A DNA stretch of 64,000 nucleotides from Endothia cerciana. Its lineage: Eukaryota; Ascomycota; Sordariomycetes; Diaporthales; Cryphonectriaceae. The notes under the pieces are model-generated. The model did not search any database. It saw only the letters and a list, made by a program, of their open reading frames with translations, and was not told where the DNA came from. The translations under genes and the position numbers were made by a program. Below, piece by piece: positions 44,689-55,705 of the stretch (position 1 is the first letter of the stretch; every line of letters begins with the position of its first letter). The stretch lies in NCBI GenBank assembly GCA_026119935.1, contig JALRMH010000013.1, forward strand, positions 1 to 64,000. Direction: 5' to 3'.

Positions 44689-45320
44689 TCAAACAATCTC
44701 CCCTGCTCCAGTTTCTCACAGCTTAGGCCACCTTCTCTCGAAGGCGACGAGGCGTCTCCTGACGAGCGATGGGCTGCTTTTCTTCACTCCTCGCGCGAGT
44801 TCTCCTTCGATACTCTCTCTCAACCGCTGTTTCTCCCTCGTCACCCACAACGGACCATCGAAATCGTCCATCCTGCCACCGCCCTTTCACGGGGTCATCA
44901 TCACAGCAACCCCCTGATACCAACTGCTTGTCCACAAGCAAGGTAAGCACAGCTCCAATGCAGACGCGCAAGAGAAGGCTATCGTCATCAGCCACCAGCG
45001 CTGGTGATGAAGAAGACAGTAATGAGTGCGCCCGGAAGCCAAAAAGGTTGGAAGTTGGCAGGCGATGATTTCAATACAAGACGCGACGGGAGACGGTGAT
45101 CTCTTGATGGGTCTGCTCTTTGAACATGACGAGAATTCCATGAGATGTCAGCTTGTGTAGCTTGACTCGGTCTTAGATCCGTCGGAAATCAAGAGCAGGA
45201 CGAAGATAAGCGCTGCCTGCGATGGACAAAGAGCGACCTTCTCCTGCAGTTGATAGAAGACTTTGCTGCCCCAAGTCGCCTCTTCTCTGTTCTCTTCGCA
45301 GTGGAACAGGATAGACGTAG
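44689..45320. other. Spacer with weak coding remains
   Basis: A plus-strand frame near 44700-44940 (ASPDERWAAFLHSSREFSFD) and a basic patch TRKRRLSSSATSAGDEEDS near 44960-45020 look coding. The basic patch resembles the KRRRVSSPG patch of the PPSY/coiled-coil family, which also faces the FPGS-like gene at copy 1. The match is short and may be chance. Confidence 0.3.
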
Positions 45321-46826
45321 CTAAGGAATTTTCGGGAGAACAAGCTTGGGGACTGCACCCACAACACGTAAGCTACCCGTTATAAGAACGTGGGCATCTC
45401 CTCGCATAGCGGCCTTGTTCCGGACGATGTCGAGAGCTTCTCTCAAGCTCGCAGCCGCATGAGTCTCGGCTCGTGGACCTTTCACGTCTTTCCAAATCGC
45501 AACATACCGCTGCAAGGACGAAACTTCCTCAACTGAGCATTCATCTGTATATATCGTGAGCTTGGATTATTCAAGGTCAGGAGCAGGTCTGAATCACCTT
45601 GCTGCTGATGATGTGTGGTAAATATCAGGCTCTCGATTTGTACTCCAATGGATTCAGCCAGTCGCCTGACAACACCTTGAGTATCTCGCGCTGTTGAATC
45701 TTGTGCGGGGATTAAGATTCGTTGCAGTGATGAAGAAGTACTGCGCGCAGTTAGAACGATGTCTTTACATTTATTTAGGCAGTCAAAACGTACCTTCGGC
45801 GCCCCGATACTGCTCCGAACCATCGCACAGCTTCAGATATGCCAAGTTCGTTATGCGCTCCATCCAGGAACCAAGTGACCGACTCGTATTGAATGACCTG
45901 GAAGCGCCCTGGCCAGGTAAGCTGTTGAATTCCGTCGACTATAGCCTGCGGGGAGAGTTGGCGAAGTTGGCCTTCTGGTGCTTTATTTAAGCCGCAAAAG
46001 ATCGTGCGCTTACCGCCCGTGCCAAGGAGCAGTTCAGACGCTGCACTTCACTGGCAAACTCTCCAGGAAGGTCCGGATCCATATCCACGACGTTGAGCGT
46101 AACCTGTGCTTCAGCAGCTCGCTTGTGCAGCACCTCAGAGGCCGCTACTTCTTGTGGAACGCAGAAAGCGGCGGCTCCGGTCTTCAAGATGCCGGCTTTG
46201 TGCCATGCGGTATTTTGAATAGTAGGGCCAGGATCAACCACATGGTCCATCCCGATACTTGTGATTGCAGTAACAACGGGGTGCTCGATAACGTTGGTTG
46301 CATCTACCCCTTCACAAAGAAATGCATGAAACGAAACGAGGGCGAGCAGCTGTAAGTAGCGCGGGCCGTCTCCTCCCTGCTGGAGGGAGAGGCCATCACA
46401 CACCTCATAAACGTAAACTCCGCAAAGCGAGCTTGAGCCAGTGGCTCGAAGCTGATGCGAATATTCTCTCGTTCATCTGCAAAAGATTGTGGCGATGTGT
46501 ATAGCCCGGTTCGGCACGGGAAGGACGACGCTTTCCCGTGAGCGCGCAAAAATGACTCGATGTACGCGCAAGTACTGCCTTTGCCTTTCGTTCCAGTAAC
46601 GTGTATAACATTCATGCGGTCCAGTTCACTTCTCTTCTTGTTTGTCAGTCGAAGTGGAAGCTCGAAGTGGTGAATAACGGACCGGGTGACCTAGCTGCTC
46701 AAGCCACTCCCTCATTCCATACAAGGCAGGTCTCCCCGTCCAGGGGGGTCTGGACGGCATTTGTCTCGCAGGGACATCGAGGTCTATGTGCATTTGCGGC
46801 CTTGCTAGGCGTGACCTACTGATCAA
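45321..46826 (-). pseudogene. Folylpolyglutamate synthase-like protein, copy 2
   Basis: The same family as copy 1, in the opposite orientation. It reads GMREWLEQLGH (near 46700), the ATP loop HVTGTKGKGST (near 46600), TGLYTSPQ, ENIRISFEPLAQARFAEF, the HKAGILK motif (near 46195), an intron-like gap, WPGRFQVIQ, WFLDGAHNE (near 45870) and VLITGSLRVVG (near 45380), with a stop at 45321. A frame change near 46410 lies inside a highly conserved block (AEFTFM / EVCDGLSL), and others near 46620 and 45560 may be introns or lesions. It is better preserved than copy 1, since DGAHN and the ATP loop are intact, but one conserved block is interrupted, so I treat it as broken. Confidence 0.75.
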
Positions 46827-46953
46827 GAACGCAACCGCGCTCTGATGTGATTAGTCTCTGAATGACAGGGCTCATCGACGGGCAGACTTACATCGAAGGT
46901 CCTCGAATCCAGCATGTCAGATTTCATGGTCGACGGTAAGACGGCAGTGTCGC

Positions 46954-49394
46954 ATGGCTGAGGCGACAGCGATTTTGGCCGATTTCCAGAGGACCGCGGG
47001 GCATGATGTCCCCGTGAGGTATCGGTCCCGTGGGCTCGTTGAAATCAGCTCAAATATGTCTCGAGAACGGTGGAGACTTAGTTTTCACAAAAGGTTGAAT
47101 AAGGCACTCGACTGGTGGGCTGGGGAACTTCGGCTTTGCAGTACTCAGCACCATCACATGCAAGCATTCGCTCACAAGCTATCCATCTCGGCCGGTTCCC
47201 AGCACAAGGGAGAAATCGAAAAGCTCAGCCCTATCGAATTTTCCTTGTACAGCATCTCATCAGCCGAAAACCAGCTCGAGCATGATGAACAATACTTTAC
47301 CGCATGCGAGCTTTGGAACGTACTCCTTCCCAAAGCATCTTCACTCAAGACGGAGCGGGCCAATGAGATCCGAGACGCATTATGGAACATGCAAAGCCCT
47401 GCGATCATAGGCACCTTCAAGAAGATAGGAGACAAGCTGGATAACGGTTGGTCTGGCTTAAGCTCCAAAACTTGCGAGACCCTGCTGCTAAGATGTTCTC
47501 TACTTGTGTGTGCGTGTCAGATATCAAGCCCGAAAACGAGAAGCTGGTGAGGTCGGTGGCTGATTGGCTTGCTATTATTATGAACAAGAATCAAGTGCTG
47601 CACTTGGCTGCCCGTAAGTATTAAGTTCCTTGCACACGAATCTTGCCTAAGACCTGATCTTTGCTTACAACTGCAGTTCTTCTGAGACACCTTATGCGCG
47701 ATGATCCATCGACGATGACATCGAGGGCTCCAATGAATTCTCCCGCCGTCATGGAACACGATCACATTGTGGAAGGCAACAGCCCAGCCTCGCTTCGAAG
47801 AATTACCGTAACTGAAAGTGCGAGCCGTATGGGGGTTAATTCTTCCGCCTCCTACTCTCAGTTTGGGCGCCCTCGATCTGCTGCATATCATCAACTTCGT
47901 AGGGGGGAACGTACCGGACTGTTTTTTTCCAACCCGCGTTTACCTGGACAGAGCTGGGAGAAACCAAACAGGTTGATATTCCTCTTTCCGAGGTTCTGGA
48001 ATCTCAACGACAAAGAACGGATGCCAAAGCCCGGCTGCTCAACTGCCACTTCTTGATCGAGTCTCATGGGGACGACCGTCCGAGTACCCTGATGGTTCAC
48101 CCAGAGCTTTCCAGGTTGTTTGGTCTTTATGGAAGTGACGACGCGGCGCCGTGGAGAAAGCTGGCTCTAGCAGCCACTTGCAGGTCATCTCCAAGATGGC
48201 CTCATATCACTGCAAGGTGGGTTAATCAACTCACTTGTGTGGGAGCCAAGCTAATGACTTTAGGCCACTGCATCGCAAGTTGCTCATCCCAATCCTCCGC
48301 AATGTTCTTTCATCCCATTATGAGGGCCTATCTTCGACCTTGCGGAGCCAAGTAACCGACGTTTGCATCTCAGCGTCACACTTTAGCTCTGTCTCTTGGA
48401 AGAAGGCCATGCTTCAGATCGCGACTGAGATAAACCCCGGAGACAGGCTTCTGGCGGCGAAGATTAGCTTACGCAAGCGGATGTTGAACAGGCTATCAGG
48501 CGGAGATGATCAGTTGCTTGCAAGTGACCGGCCTCAGTCTCCCACACCATCTTTGAATGCTTGCTTCGGAGAGCAGATTGTCTTCGAGATGCAGGGTCTG
48601 CTTGACCGCAACGCTCCTATCGACCGTCTCAAAGAACATTTTGCCAAATTTATATCCACGGGGTTCGACGCAAGAAAGGCAAGTTCTTCTCTGCGGTCAA
48701 GGAATCCTCGCAAGGGCCGTCAGGTATCAAGGCCGATTTGAAGAAGCCGAGCGGAGGTATGTTGAACTGATGGAAGCCTTTCCGAAGGACACGAGACCGG
48801 CGCGTTTCATGGCCCCTTATCTAGAGGTCCTATGTGAGCGTGGGTTTTCTCAGCGCGCCATAAACATGCTAAATGTTGGAATTCGACAATCGATCAAACC
48901 TTCCAGGCAGGCGTCTAGAGATAGTACGGGGTCACGTCCATCTTACGAGAGCACCATAGGACTTTCACCACAGTCGCTGCCTATGTCAAAACTCATTGGA
49001 TTCGGTACAGTCGGCCAGAACTATCTACGAGCATCACAGAAAAGGCTTACAGCGTATAGCTGAAAAAGGCAAAACCAGCAAGTCGAATCATTTTCTAGCT
49101 TGCGCTGGAGTCGCTATGGCAGAGCACATCCTGGGACTACATAACTGGGTCAGACAACGGCCGGTATGGACGGAGCATGCCGATAAAGCCTTGGCTTCAT
49201 GGAAAGAGGCGCAAAATGTGGCTATTGACAGTTGGATGGAACCTGGATATTCCGAAGTAATCGCGCTTTACTCCCAAAGCCAACAGAAGTTTCGCACCAC
49301 GGGCCGGCAATTCTGGTGCGTTGCCCAGGGGACTGTTTGGTTTCAGATTTTGGAAGAATTTGAGGCACTTCATGGGAGAGCCACTTTCCATTGA
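46954..49394 (+). pseudogene. Large TPR-containing protein, decayed
   Basis: A 198-codon N-terminal helical frame (MAEATAILADFQRTAGHDVP...) is followed by segments in changing frames: NVLSSHYEGLSSTLRSQVTD (48300), then GILARAVRYQGRFEEAERRY (48705), a TPR-like helix pair. The C-terminal block reads SNHFLACAGVAMAEHILGLH...FRTTGRQFWCVAQGTVWFQI (49085-49350). The last block resembles C-terminal TPR regions of fungal NLR-type and related proteins. No NB-ARC or NACHT P-loop was seen. Several frame shifts occur near 47530, 48240, 48690 and 49000; some may be introns (for example GTAAGTATT...TGCAG at about 47613-47674). Confidence 0.45.
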
Positions 49395-52300
49395 AGCGGC
49401 GGTGTTTCTTATAAAAACCTGCAGTTGAGAGTTGGCCAGGTGCCTGGATCATTGCTTTTAATCTTGAGTACCCGCCCAGCAAATTCGAACCCGTTTGTGT
49501 TTCCTTTCCAAGCCGCAGCCCTCCTTTGAGTCTGATTCCACAATGCTCAGGTCTGTCTCAGAACTGGGTGCGACAGAGTTTGGCATGGGGCCGCGGGTGT
49601 TTCAGCTTGCGAGTCCAAGATATGCATAGCCACACCTCTTTGAGCGACTTGCTATTTTCGACTGCCGAGACTAGCGATCGGAGCACGTATTATGCGGGAC
49701 GCAAGTTGAGAACTGGACGGCCTTTGGAGCAGGCAATCGCCACCTTGTCGACTGTAGGACCAAGATGGGTGCCCAAGGTTCTCGGCCAACCCATTTTGCG
49801 AATTTCAGCAACCTATTGCATGGGGCGTTTGCGGGAGCAAACCCTGGCGGGCGGCTAGCAGTAGGACGAGGAGTTATCTACGATCCGGAGCGAAGGTGGG
49901 GCATATAAACATGGGTTGATGGCGAGTCATCGGAGTCCGATGAAGCAGAAGAAGGATGTTCGTTGCATTGAAGACCGATTTAGAATCTGGAATATGTTAC
50001 GGAACAATGGTATCTAGCACTTGAGACCACTTATGGTGAATGAACGCTGAAGAAGCCGGAATCAATGCCAGCACCACAGAGGGAGATTCCTGACGAGGGA
50101 AGATCTGAAGTCGAGTGCCGAAGAAGATCACCAAGTCTGGCATATGCTGTTGTTACAATCAAGACATGACATCAGTCTGTCTGGAACTCGTTGCATATTT
50201 CGTCCCCAGTGAGAATCTGTTCAGCTTCGGCCTCTCCGTGATCGTCGGAGTCGACGCTGGAAAATTTTACTGGAACGACGGACTCTGTTACGAACCGCAC
50301 ATCTTATCCTACTGGATGTCGGCTCGGCGCGAGGCGGCTCACCACCGCCACCGCCATCGCATTCGCCCGCTGAACCACGGCATGGGGGTGGTCTCTCGGT
50401 CTGTGGCTTCTTCGAGTCGCGGTAGAGAGGGCTGGAGAGAACGGCCTGGGCTCGGCACATGTCGAAACTCCGCTCCTGGCGGTGATGCGCGAGAGTTTTC
50501 ATCGGCCGGCTCGCTGCAGGTGATGTTCTCAGGAGTGCGTGTCTGTTCAGCTTTGAACGAGACGCTAGCAGCGGGCATCGGCTGGTCCTGCCCTGCCTGA
50601 AGAGGCCCCGGTGAGGCAGATGATGGCTGCGCCAGTGCCGGGGAAGATGGGGTTGCGGGACAACGCGGCTGGCTACAGGCCTGTAGCTGTTGCCTCAATA
50701 ATAATCGTATCATCCAGGTTGGCTTTCCCGGTGACGAACGGCTCTATAGCATCGCCACCGCCATCGACGCTGGGTTTAGCATCAAAACGCTTGTCTGCAT
50801 AAACGTATCAGTATAGCTGTTCGCCCAGACCGGAAGAGTTCACAGACGTACCTGCACTGGCGATACTATCAGAAGTCGATGTCTTGGGGTTTAGCAGCTG
50901 GAAGGAGCTCTTCAACTGACGGAAAAGATGTATCAAATTCGCCGTCTTCGAGGTCACCCCAATCAGACCCGTCATCGCTGGAGATCAGGATTGCACTGCC
51001 CTGGGAGGCTCCGGCAGCACCGTGCTGAGGATCATCTGCATTTAGCTGTGGCCTTTGCAACGTTTGAGAAGAGCCAACAGAGAGAGGTCACCATTCTGGT
51101 CCCAAACATGTCGTCGGCCTGTTCCATCTACCGTTCCGGGACAGGTGAACAAGGTCTGGCTGTTGAAAGAGAAGCTTGCCATCGCGAGTGCTAAGAGAAA
51201 AGCAGGCAGGGTATAGAAGATGCCAAAGACCAAGAGAAAATAACTATGGAGAGCGTTGGATCTGTGAGCAGGGCATTCCGGACCCGTGGCCACAGGAACT
51301 CCAAGGGAAATATATATGCGCGCACAAGAAACGCAAACAGCGCGTCCCGATCTTCATGCCCTGGTTCTTCCAGCCAGAGGGAGGGGGGCTTGATGATAGA
51401 GTAGTGTGCGGACCTGTCAACCAAGAAAGTTCACTTTCGTGGTGACCAACTCGCAGGCCTGCATGCGCTAGCAACCAACAGACTTCCTGCATATTATGAT
51501 CCGTCTTCCTTTTCCACTGTCAACCTATAATGAAAGGTTTACTGTGCGAAGGCCAGTGACTCACTGGCCCTGGGCCGTGCACGGCCCTTCCAGCCAGCTG
51601 CCTTTCCCTAGATAGCCTCAGCCATTTTACTGTGGATGATGGATCACAGCAAATATCTGACCATGCGGAGGCAGGAAGGTGGTTTGGGCAAGCATAGTGG
51701 TTGAAGGTCGGGTAACTGATCGTCGGACAGATAATCCGAAGGATGGTGAGTGAATCATCCTGCCGCAAGATCTATATCTGTCTGTTGCAACTTCGGGCTG
51801 CGAATCTCTCAGACCCATCATCATCCCACGGCACCATGAAATGCATACAAAACGCTATATGGCTTCTGATCGGATTTTGTGACAGTATGACTCACTCTCC
51901 ATCTCAGCCTTCTCAGCTATTCTTGCCCGATGATCAGTTACTCATATGCCACCTTTAATTTAGGCATTGTGCTAACCGTAACATCCCTACCTCCGCATTC
52001 TGGCAATGTCTTTTTCGAAATGCAAAAGCTCGGCTAGACCAGCCGTCTGGTCTGACTTGCCTGCCGTTGTGCTGATGACTTCAGCAATTATCCTTCAACT
52101 AGCAAGGCAGTTATTGTATTTCTGCTGCGCCTTTTCCACCAAGGATCCCATGTGGGGAAATGTTTGCTGCCTGGTCATGTACATTTAAGCACTTCTATGG
52201 ATCGGTAGCGTCCATCCGTGACACATCATTACGCTTGTGACCAAGATTGGTGTCCACACCTCAGATTTGCGGCGAGCTTGTCTGAAGAGCTACACATAAC

Positions 52301-52598
52301 GGGGGTATGGGTCACCCGACATGGCCTGTCATGGTGATATCGTGCAACCCACTAAAAGCACTTTGTAGACGGGTCAGCGCTGACCATGACCCTTTATCAT
52401 AAGACAATCATTGGCCGATAAGAAATTTATTCCCTGACCTCGATCAAACGCAGGCGATCCAATGACAACTTTCCTCCACGCGCCGACGCCGCATTTCTGC
52501 ATCTTCGTATCCACGCTCCCCCGGGTGTATGATATTGAATTTGCCGACAGTGCTCTTTATTATCACCAGTTCCCACGCTCATTGTCGTTTCCTGTGAG
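49395..52598. other. Gene-poor stretch
   Basis: About 3.2 kb. A minus-strand frame near 50869-51060 (SDDGSDWGDLEDGEFDTSFP) is a typical acidic tail and may be the 3' end of a decayed gene starting near 51293, where HVWDQNGDLSLLALLKRC reads in another frame. Otherwise only short unsupported frames are present. Confidence 0.35.
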
Positions 52599-54287
52599 AT
52601 GCCCTCCATGGCGATCCTGCAGAACCCAAAGAGACAACGAGCAGACGAGGACCTGCAGGACGGTCGACGCGTCAAGTCCCGGAAGATAGATCAGTCCTCG
52701 CTGGACCAGCGCCCAGCCCAGATACCTCGACACCAGAGTTTCGACTCGCCCTCGCCCTCCGTCGACCCGCCCTCCTGGCACTACCCACCCGAGTTCTGGG
52801 ACAGACTCTCGAAGATCCCTCTCATCCGCACAGCTCTGGAAGAGCTTGACCGGCGCAACCGTGAACAACCTGCCCCTCCTCCTCCTCCTCCTCCTCCTCC
52901 TCCTCCGCCGTCGCCGACAGAGCCTGCCGCCCGAGACCTTGCCCGATTTGCACGCCACGGCGGACCAGACCTGCGCGACCTCCGAGGGTATCCTGCTCCT
53001 GCTCCGCCGAGCAGGCACCATACTGCCGACAACATGAGCTCCTCGTCCCGGAGCCGAGCAGTCAGGTCTACCAACCCAACAATGAATACGACCAGGTCAG
53101 GGACAACCAAGAGCAGGAAGTCGTCAACCCATAATCCTGGGTTCGAACAGCATCTGACTGATCATGGGATCTACACAACCTGGAGCTCGCAAAAGCCGGA
53201 TCTGGCGGAAACAATGGCAGCACTGGCTGTCCCGAGGCCATCACTCTCACCCTCTCGCTTCCCAGATGATACTTTCGAGACCTTCCAAAGAGATCATGCT
53301 AGAGCAAAGGACGAAGGCGATATATGCAAATACATTCTACCAGTCATCGCTGGCCCTTGGGAGGACAACCATCCATCTGCTGAGAATATGATGTTCGGAA
53401 ACCTAGAGCCACTCACCGACGGGACTATAGCAGCTGCTAAACCAGATATCGCCCTAGGCGCTCATCCTGGACAGCTCTATACGACTATCCGCAGCGAGCT
53501 TCAACACCATCTCATCCCTTCCACTTCTACAGACAGGATCATAGCGCCCAACTTCTTTCTGGAGGCCAAAGGCCCGAGCGGATCTGCAGCAGTAATGATA
53601 CGGCAAGCTCGCTATGATGGAGCAGTCGGTGCCCGGGCTATGCATAGCCTGCAGAATCATGGTCGAGAGAAGCCAGTATACGATGGTCTTCCCTATACCT
53701 ACAGCACAACCTATCATGGCGGAACAGGAACGCTCCAGCTATACGCCCACCACGCCACCGCGCCCACAGCGCCAGAGGGGCGGCCTGAGTACCACATGAA
53801 CCAGCTTGATAGCTATGCAATGACAGGCAAGCGCCAGACCTTTATCGAAGGAGCCACTGCATACAGGAACCTGAGAGACCTGGCAAAGCAGCACCGAGAT
53901 AGTTTCATTCAGGACGCAAACGCTACATGCCAAGCGGGGGGCATAGCAGCTCAGGAAACCCCCATAGCCGAGGCACACTCCCAGGATAACTCCAACTCCA
54001 TCTCCAACCCGGACGAGTATATCGACTGCGAGGCTTATCACACACCACAGGCCGTCGAAAGATCACAACATCCTGAGAGGCAAGATTACCAACAGAGACA
54101 TAGCGGATCATCTGGCGGCACACTTGCTGCTACCGAACCAGCGATGAGCATCACATCAAGCTTGACATCGAGCTCGTTACCAGAGAGAAGCCCCAGTCGT
54201 CATAAGGCCTCTTCTAAGCGCCAGAGAGACTCGCAGAGTCCGCCGTCAGGCCCCTATCGAAAGAAACAAAATGGGAGGGGAAAATGA
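52599..54287 (+). CDS. Uncharacterised fungal protein with KPD...EAK nuclease-like core, 562 aa
   Basis: A single uninterrupted frame from ATG 52599. Residues 1-180 are disordered and basic with a 12-residue poly-Pro (93-104) encoded by a CCT repeat. Residues about 215-430 form a conserved-looking domain: EGDICKYILPVIAG, KPDIALG (281-287), FFLEAKGPSGSAAVM (319-333), QARYDGAVGARAMHSLQNHG and TYHGGTGTLQLYAHH. An acid in KPD followed some 40 residues later by E-x-K is the PD-(D/E)XK pattern, and the surrounding sequence recalls the fungal DUF7924-like families. The C-terminus is Ser/Arg-rich and likely nuclear. Unlike most neighbours it has no frame error. Nuclease activity is inferred from pattern only. 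Confidence 0.75.
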   Translation: MPSMAILQNPKRQRADEDLQDGRRVKSRKIDQSSLDQRPAQIPRHQSFDSPSPSVDPPSWHYPPEFWDRLSKIPLIRTALEELDRRNREQPAPPPPPPPPPPPPSPTEPAARDLARFARHGGPDLRDLRGYPAPAPPSRHHTADNMSSSSRSRAVRSTNPTMNTTRSGTTKSRKSSTHNPGFEQHLTDHGIYTTWSSQKPDLAETMAALAVPRPSLSPSRFPDDTFETFQRDHARAKDEGDICKYILPVIAGPWEDNHPSAENMMFGNLEPLTDGTIAAAKPDIALGAHPGQLYTTIRSELQHHLIPSTSTDRIIAPNFFLEAKGPSGSAAVMIRQARYDGAVGARAMHSLQNHGREKPVYDGLPYTYSTTYHGGTGTLQLYAHHATAPTAPEGRPEYHMNQLDSYAMTGKRQTFIEGATAYRNLRDLAKQHRDSFIQDANATCQAGGIAAQETPIAEAHSQDNSNSISNPDEYIDCEAYHTPQAVERSQHPERQDYQQRHSGSSGGTLAATEPAMSITSSLTSSSLPERSPSRHKASSKRQRDSQSPPSGPYRKKQNGRGK

Positions 54288-54514
54288 TATAGTCGTCGCT
54301 AAGTATGCCCTCACTTCATAGATACAAGGATCCATATAAATGAATAAGATAATTCTTGGGTTGCTTATTTGGTGCTAGCTGTTATTGAGGTTTCTTCTGG
54401 TCATATATAAAAGCGTCCAAGTATCAATGGGTCTCTTCATGGAGCAATGCGACGTCGTTGCTTCTCCAGCGGCGGTATCCGTACGATAGAGTAGTTTTTG
54501 GTCGGAGGGATTGC

Positions 54515-54661
54515 ATACAGCTCTTCAGTCGTCAATCTGAGTATCAGGTTACACACATATTCCGGTAGCCCCAGAGGCAGTGAACACTTGCATTCAGACT
54601 TCAGTTACGTCTCCGTATTCAAGGCCTGTACTTGGCACCGCTTTTGTTGCATAAACCCTTT
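54515..54661 (+). mobile_element. LTR-like scrap, copy C
   Basis: This shares ordered blocks with copy A: CAGCTCTTCAGTCGTCAATCTGAGT, GTAGCCCCAGAGGCAGTGAACACTTGCA, GTATTCAAGGC and TTGGCACCGCTTTTGTTGCATAAACC. A TATATAAAAG box lies upstream near 54403, as in copy A. It is GC-richer, so not heavily RIP-mutated. It separates the nuclease-like gene from the kinase/viperin locus. Confidence 0.6.
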
Positions 54662-54855
54662 GATGCACCCTGTGCATCCCACAGTGAATTCGTGGGAAAT
54701 TCAACGGTTGAATCTGTGGTGAATCCACCGTTGAATCTGTGTGGAAAGACACACCAGTCAAACCACGATACTACTACGTGCTATAGCTGTGGCCTGCTTT
54801 CATTTGGTCCTCTTTGGCAGATAGCTTTGAAATGCTTATACAGTGAAATATGGCC

Positions 54856-55705
54856 TTATTTCTGATGCACAACCGTATGACCCCAAAGAACGCTACCTCC
54901 CAGCGTCTTCTTGAGCACCGCGATATTCTCTTCCACGGTACCATTGCTATCGACCTGGAAGTTTGTAAGACTAAATCCCAAGGACTGCAATGACAGATAT
55001 AGAGGGTAAGCGGTACGGCTTACCTCAATTAGTAGGCCTGCTCCCCGATAGTATCGTTCCACAGGCGGTCCCTCTACTAGGTATTCAGCGAATCGCCTCG
55101 TGAATTTGTCCACACTGTCGTTGCGATCGCGACCTCGGGCGAGATACCTCGCCTCTGCATTCTCTCTTGTTGCATTGAGTAACAAGACGACATCGGGCTT
55201 GGAACCGCCCTTCTGTGTACTAGAGTCAACCGGCTGAGGTCTACAGGTTCCCATCCCACCCCCGCATCAACTGACCAAAGGAAGCTTTTCCTGGAAGGGC
55301 CACTGTGCCCATGAACTGAGCTGCTCCTCACACCTTGGAAAGCCGTCGATCAGGATTCCTCCCGATCCGTCTTGTTGCATTGCATTCTCGATGGCAAGGC
55401 CCAGGAACGGGTTCAGTTCCACAGATGTGAGAAACCCTTGGTGGTCGAGCTTCTCCTGAATTCTAGCCGCAAGGGGCGTCTTGCGGTTCGCCTGCATCCA
55501 GGTGCGCAGGTTGTCCCCCACAGAGAAATGTGAAAGACTGTAAGTGCGTGCAAGAAAGGCGCAGATCGTCCCCTTGCCTGATCCAGGTGCACCTATCAAA
55601 GATGGTAAGCAGGAGGATTCCCATTTTCCCAAGACACAAGGACGAACCGAGGACGAAAATCACGGCAAACTTCTGCCTCTTTGAAGAAGAAGCATGTGTG
55701 TCCAT
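54856..55705 (-). CDS. Short-LID nucleoside-monophosphate kinase (UMP-CMP kinase type)
   Basis: NMP kinases move phosphate from ATP to a nucleoside monophosphate. Four exons give one clean 220-aa frame: 55705-55648, 55592-55276, 55212-55024 and 54954-54856, all with GT...AG introns and matching phases. The P-loop GAPGSGKGT spans residues 20-28 and is split by intron 1. DGFPR (102-106) is the NMP-binding motif. The segment ARGRDRNDSVDKFTRRF (149-165) is a short LID as in UMP-CMP and AK1-type kinases, not the long LID of AK2. The C-terminal VDSNGTVEENIAVLKKTL is also typical. Which NMP it uses cannot be told from sequence alone; UMP/CMP is favoured by family resemblance. It is divergent from the viperin-like gene, recalling the RSAD2-CMPK2 pair. 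Confidence 0.88.

Noticed and set aside
46954..49394. An NLR-type immune receptor
   Set aside because: The C-terminal TPR-like block fits, but no NB-ARC or NACHT P-loop could be found, so only a TPR protein is called.
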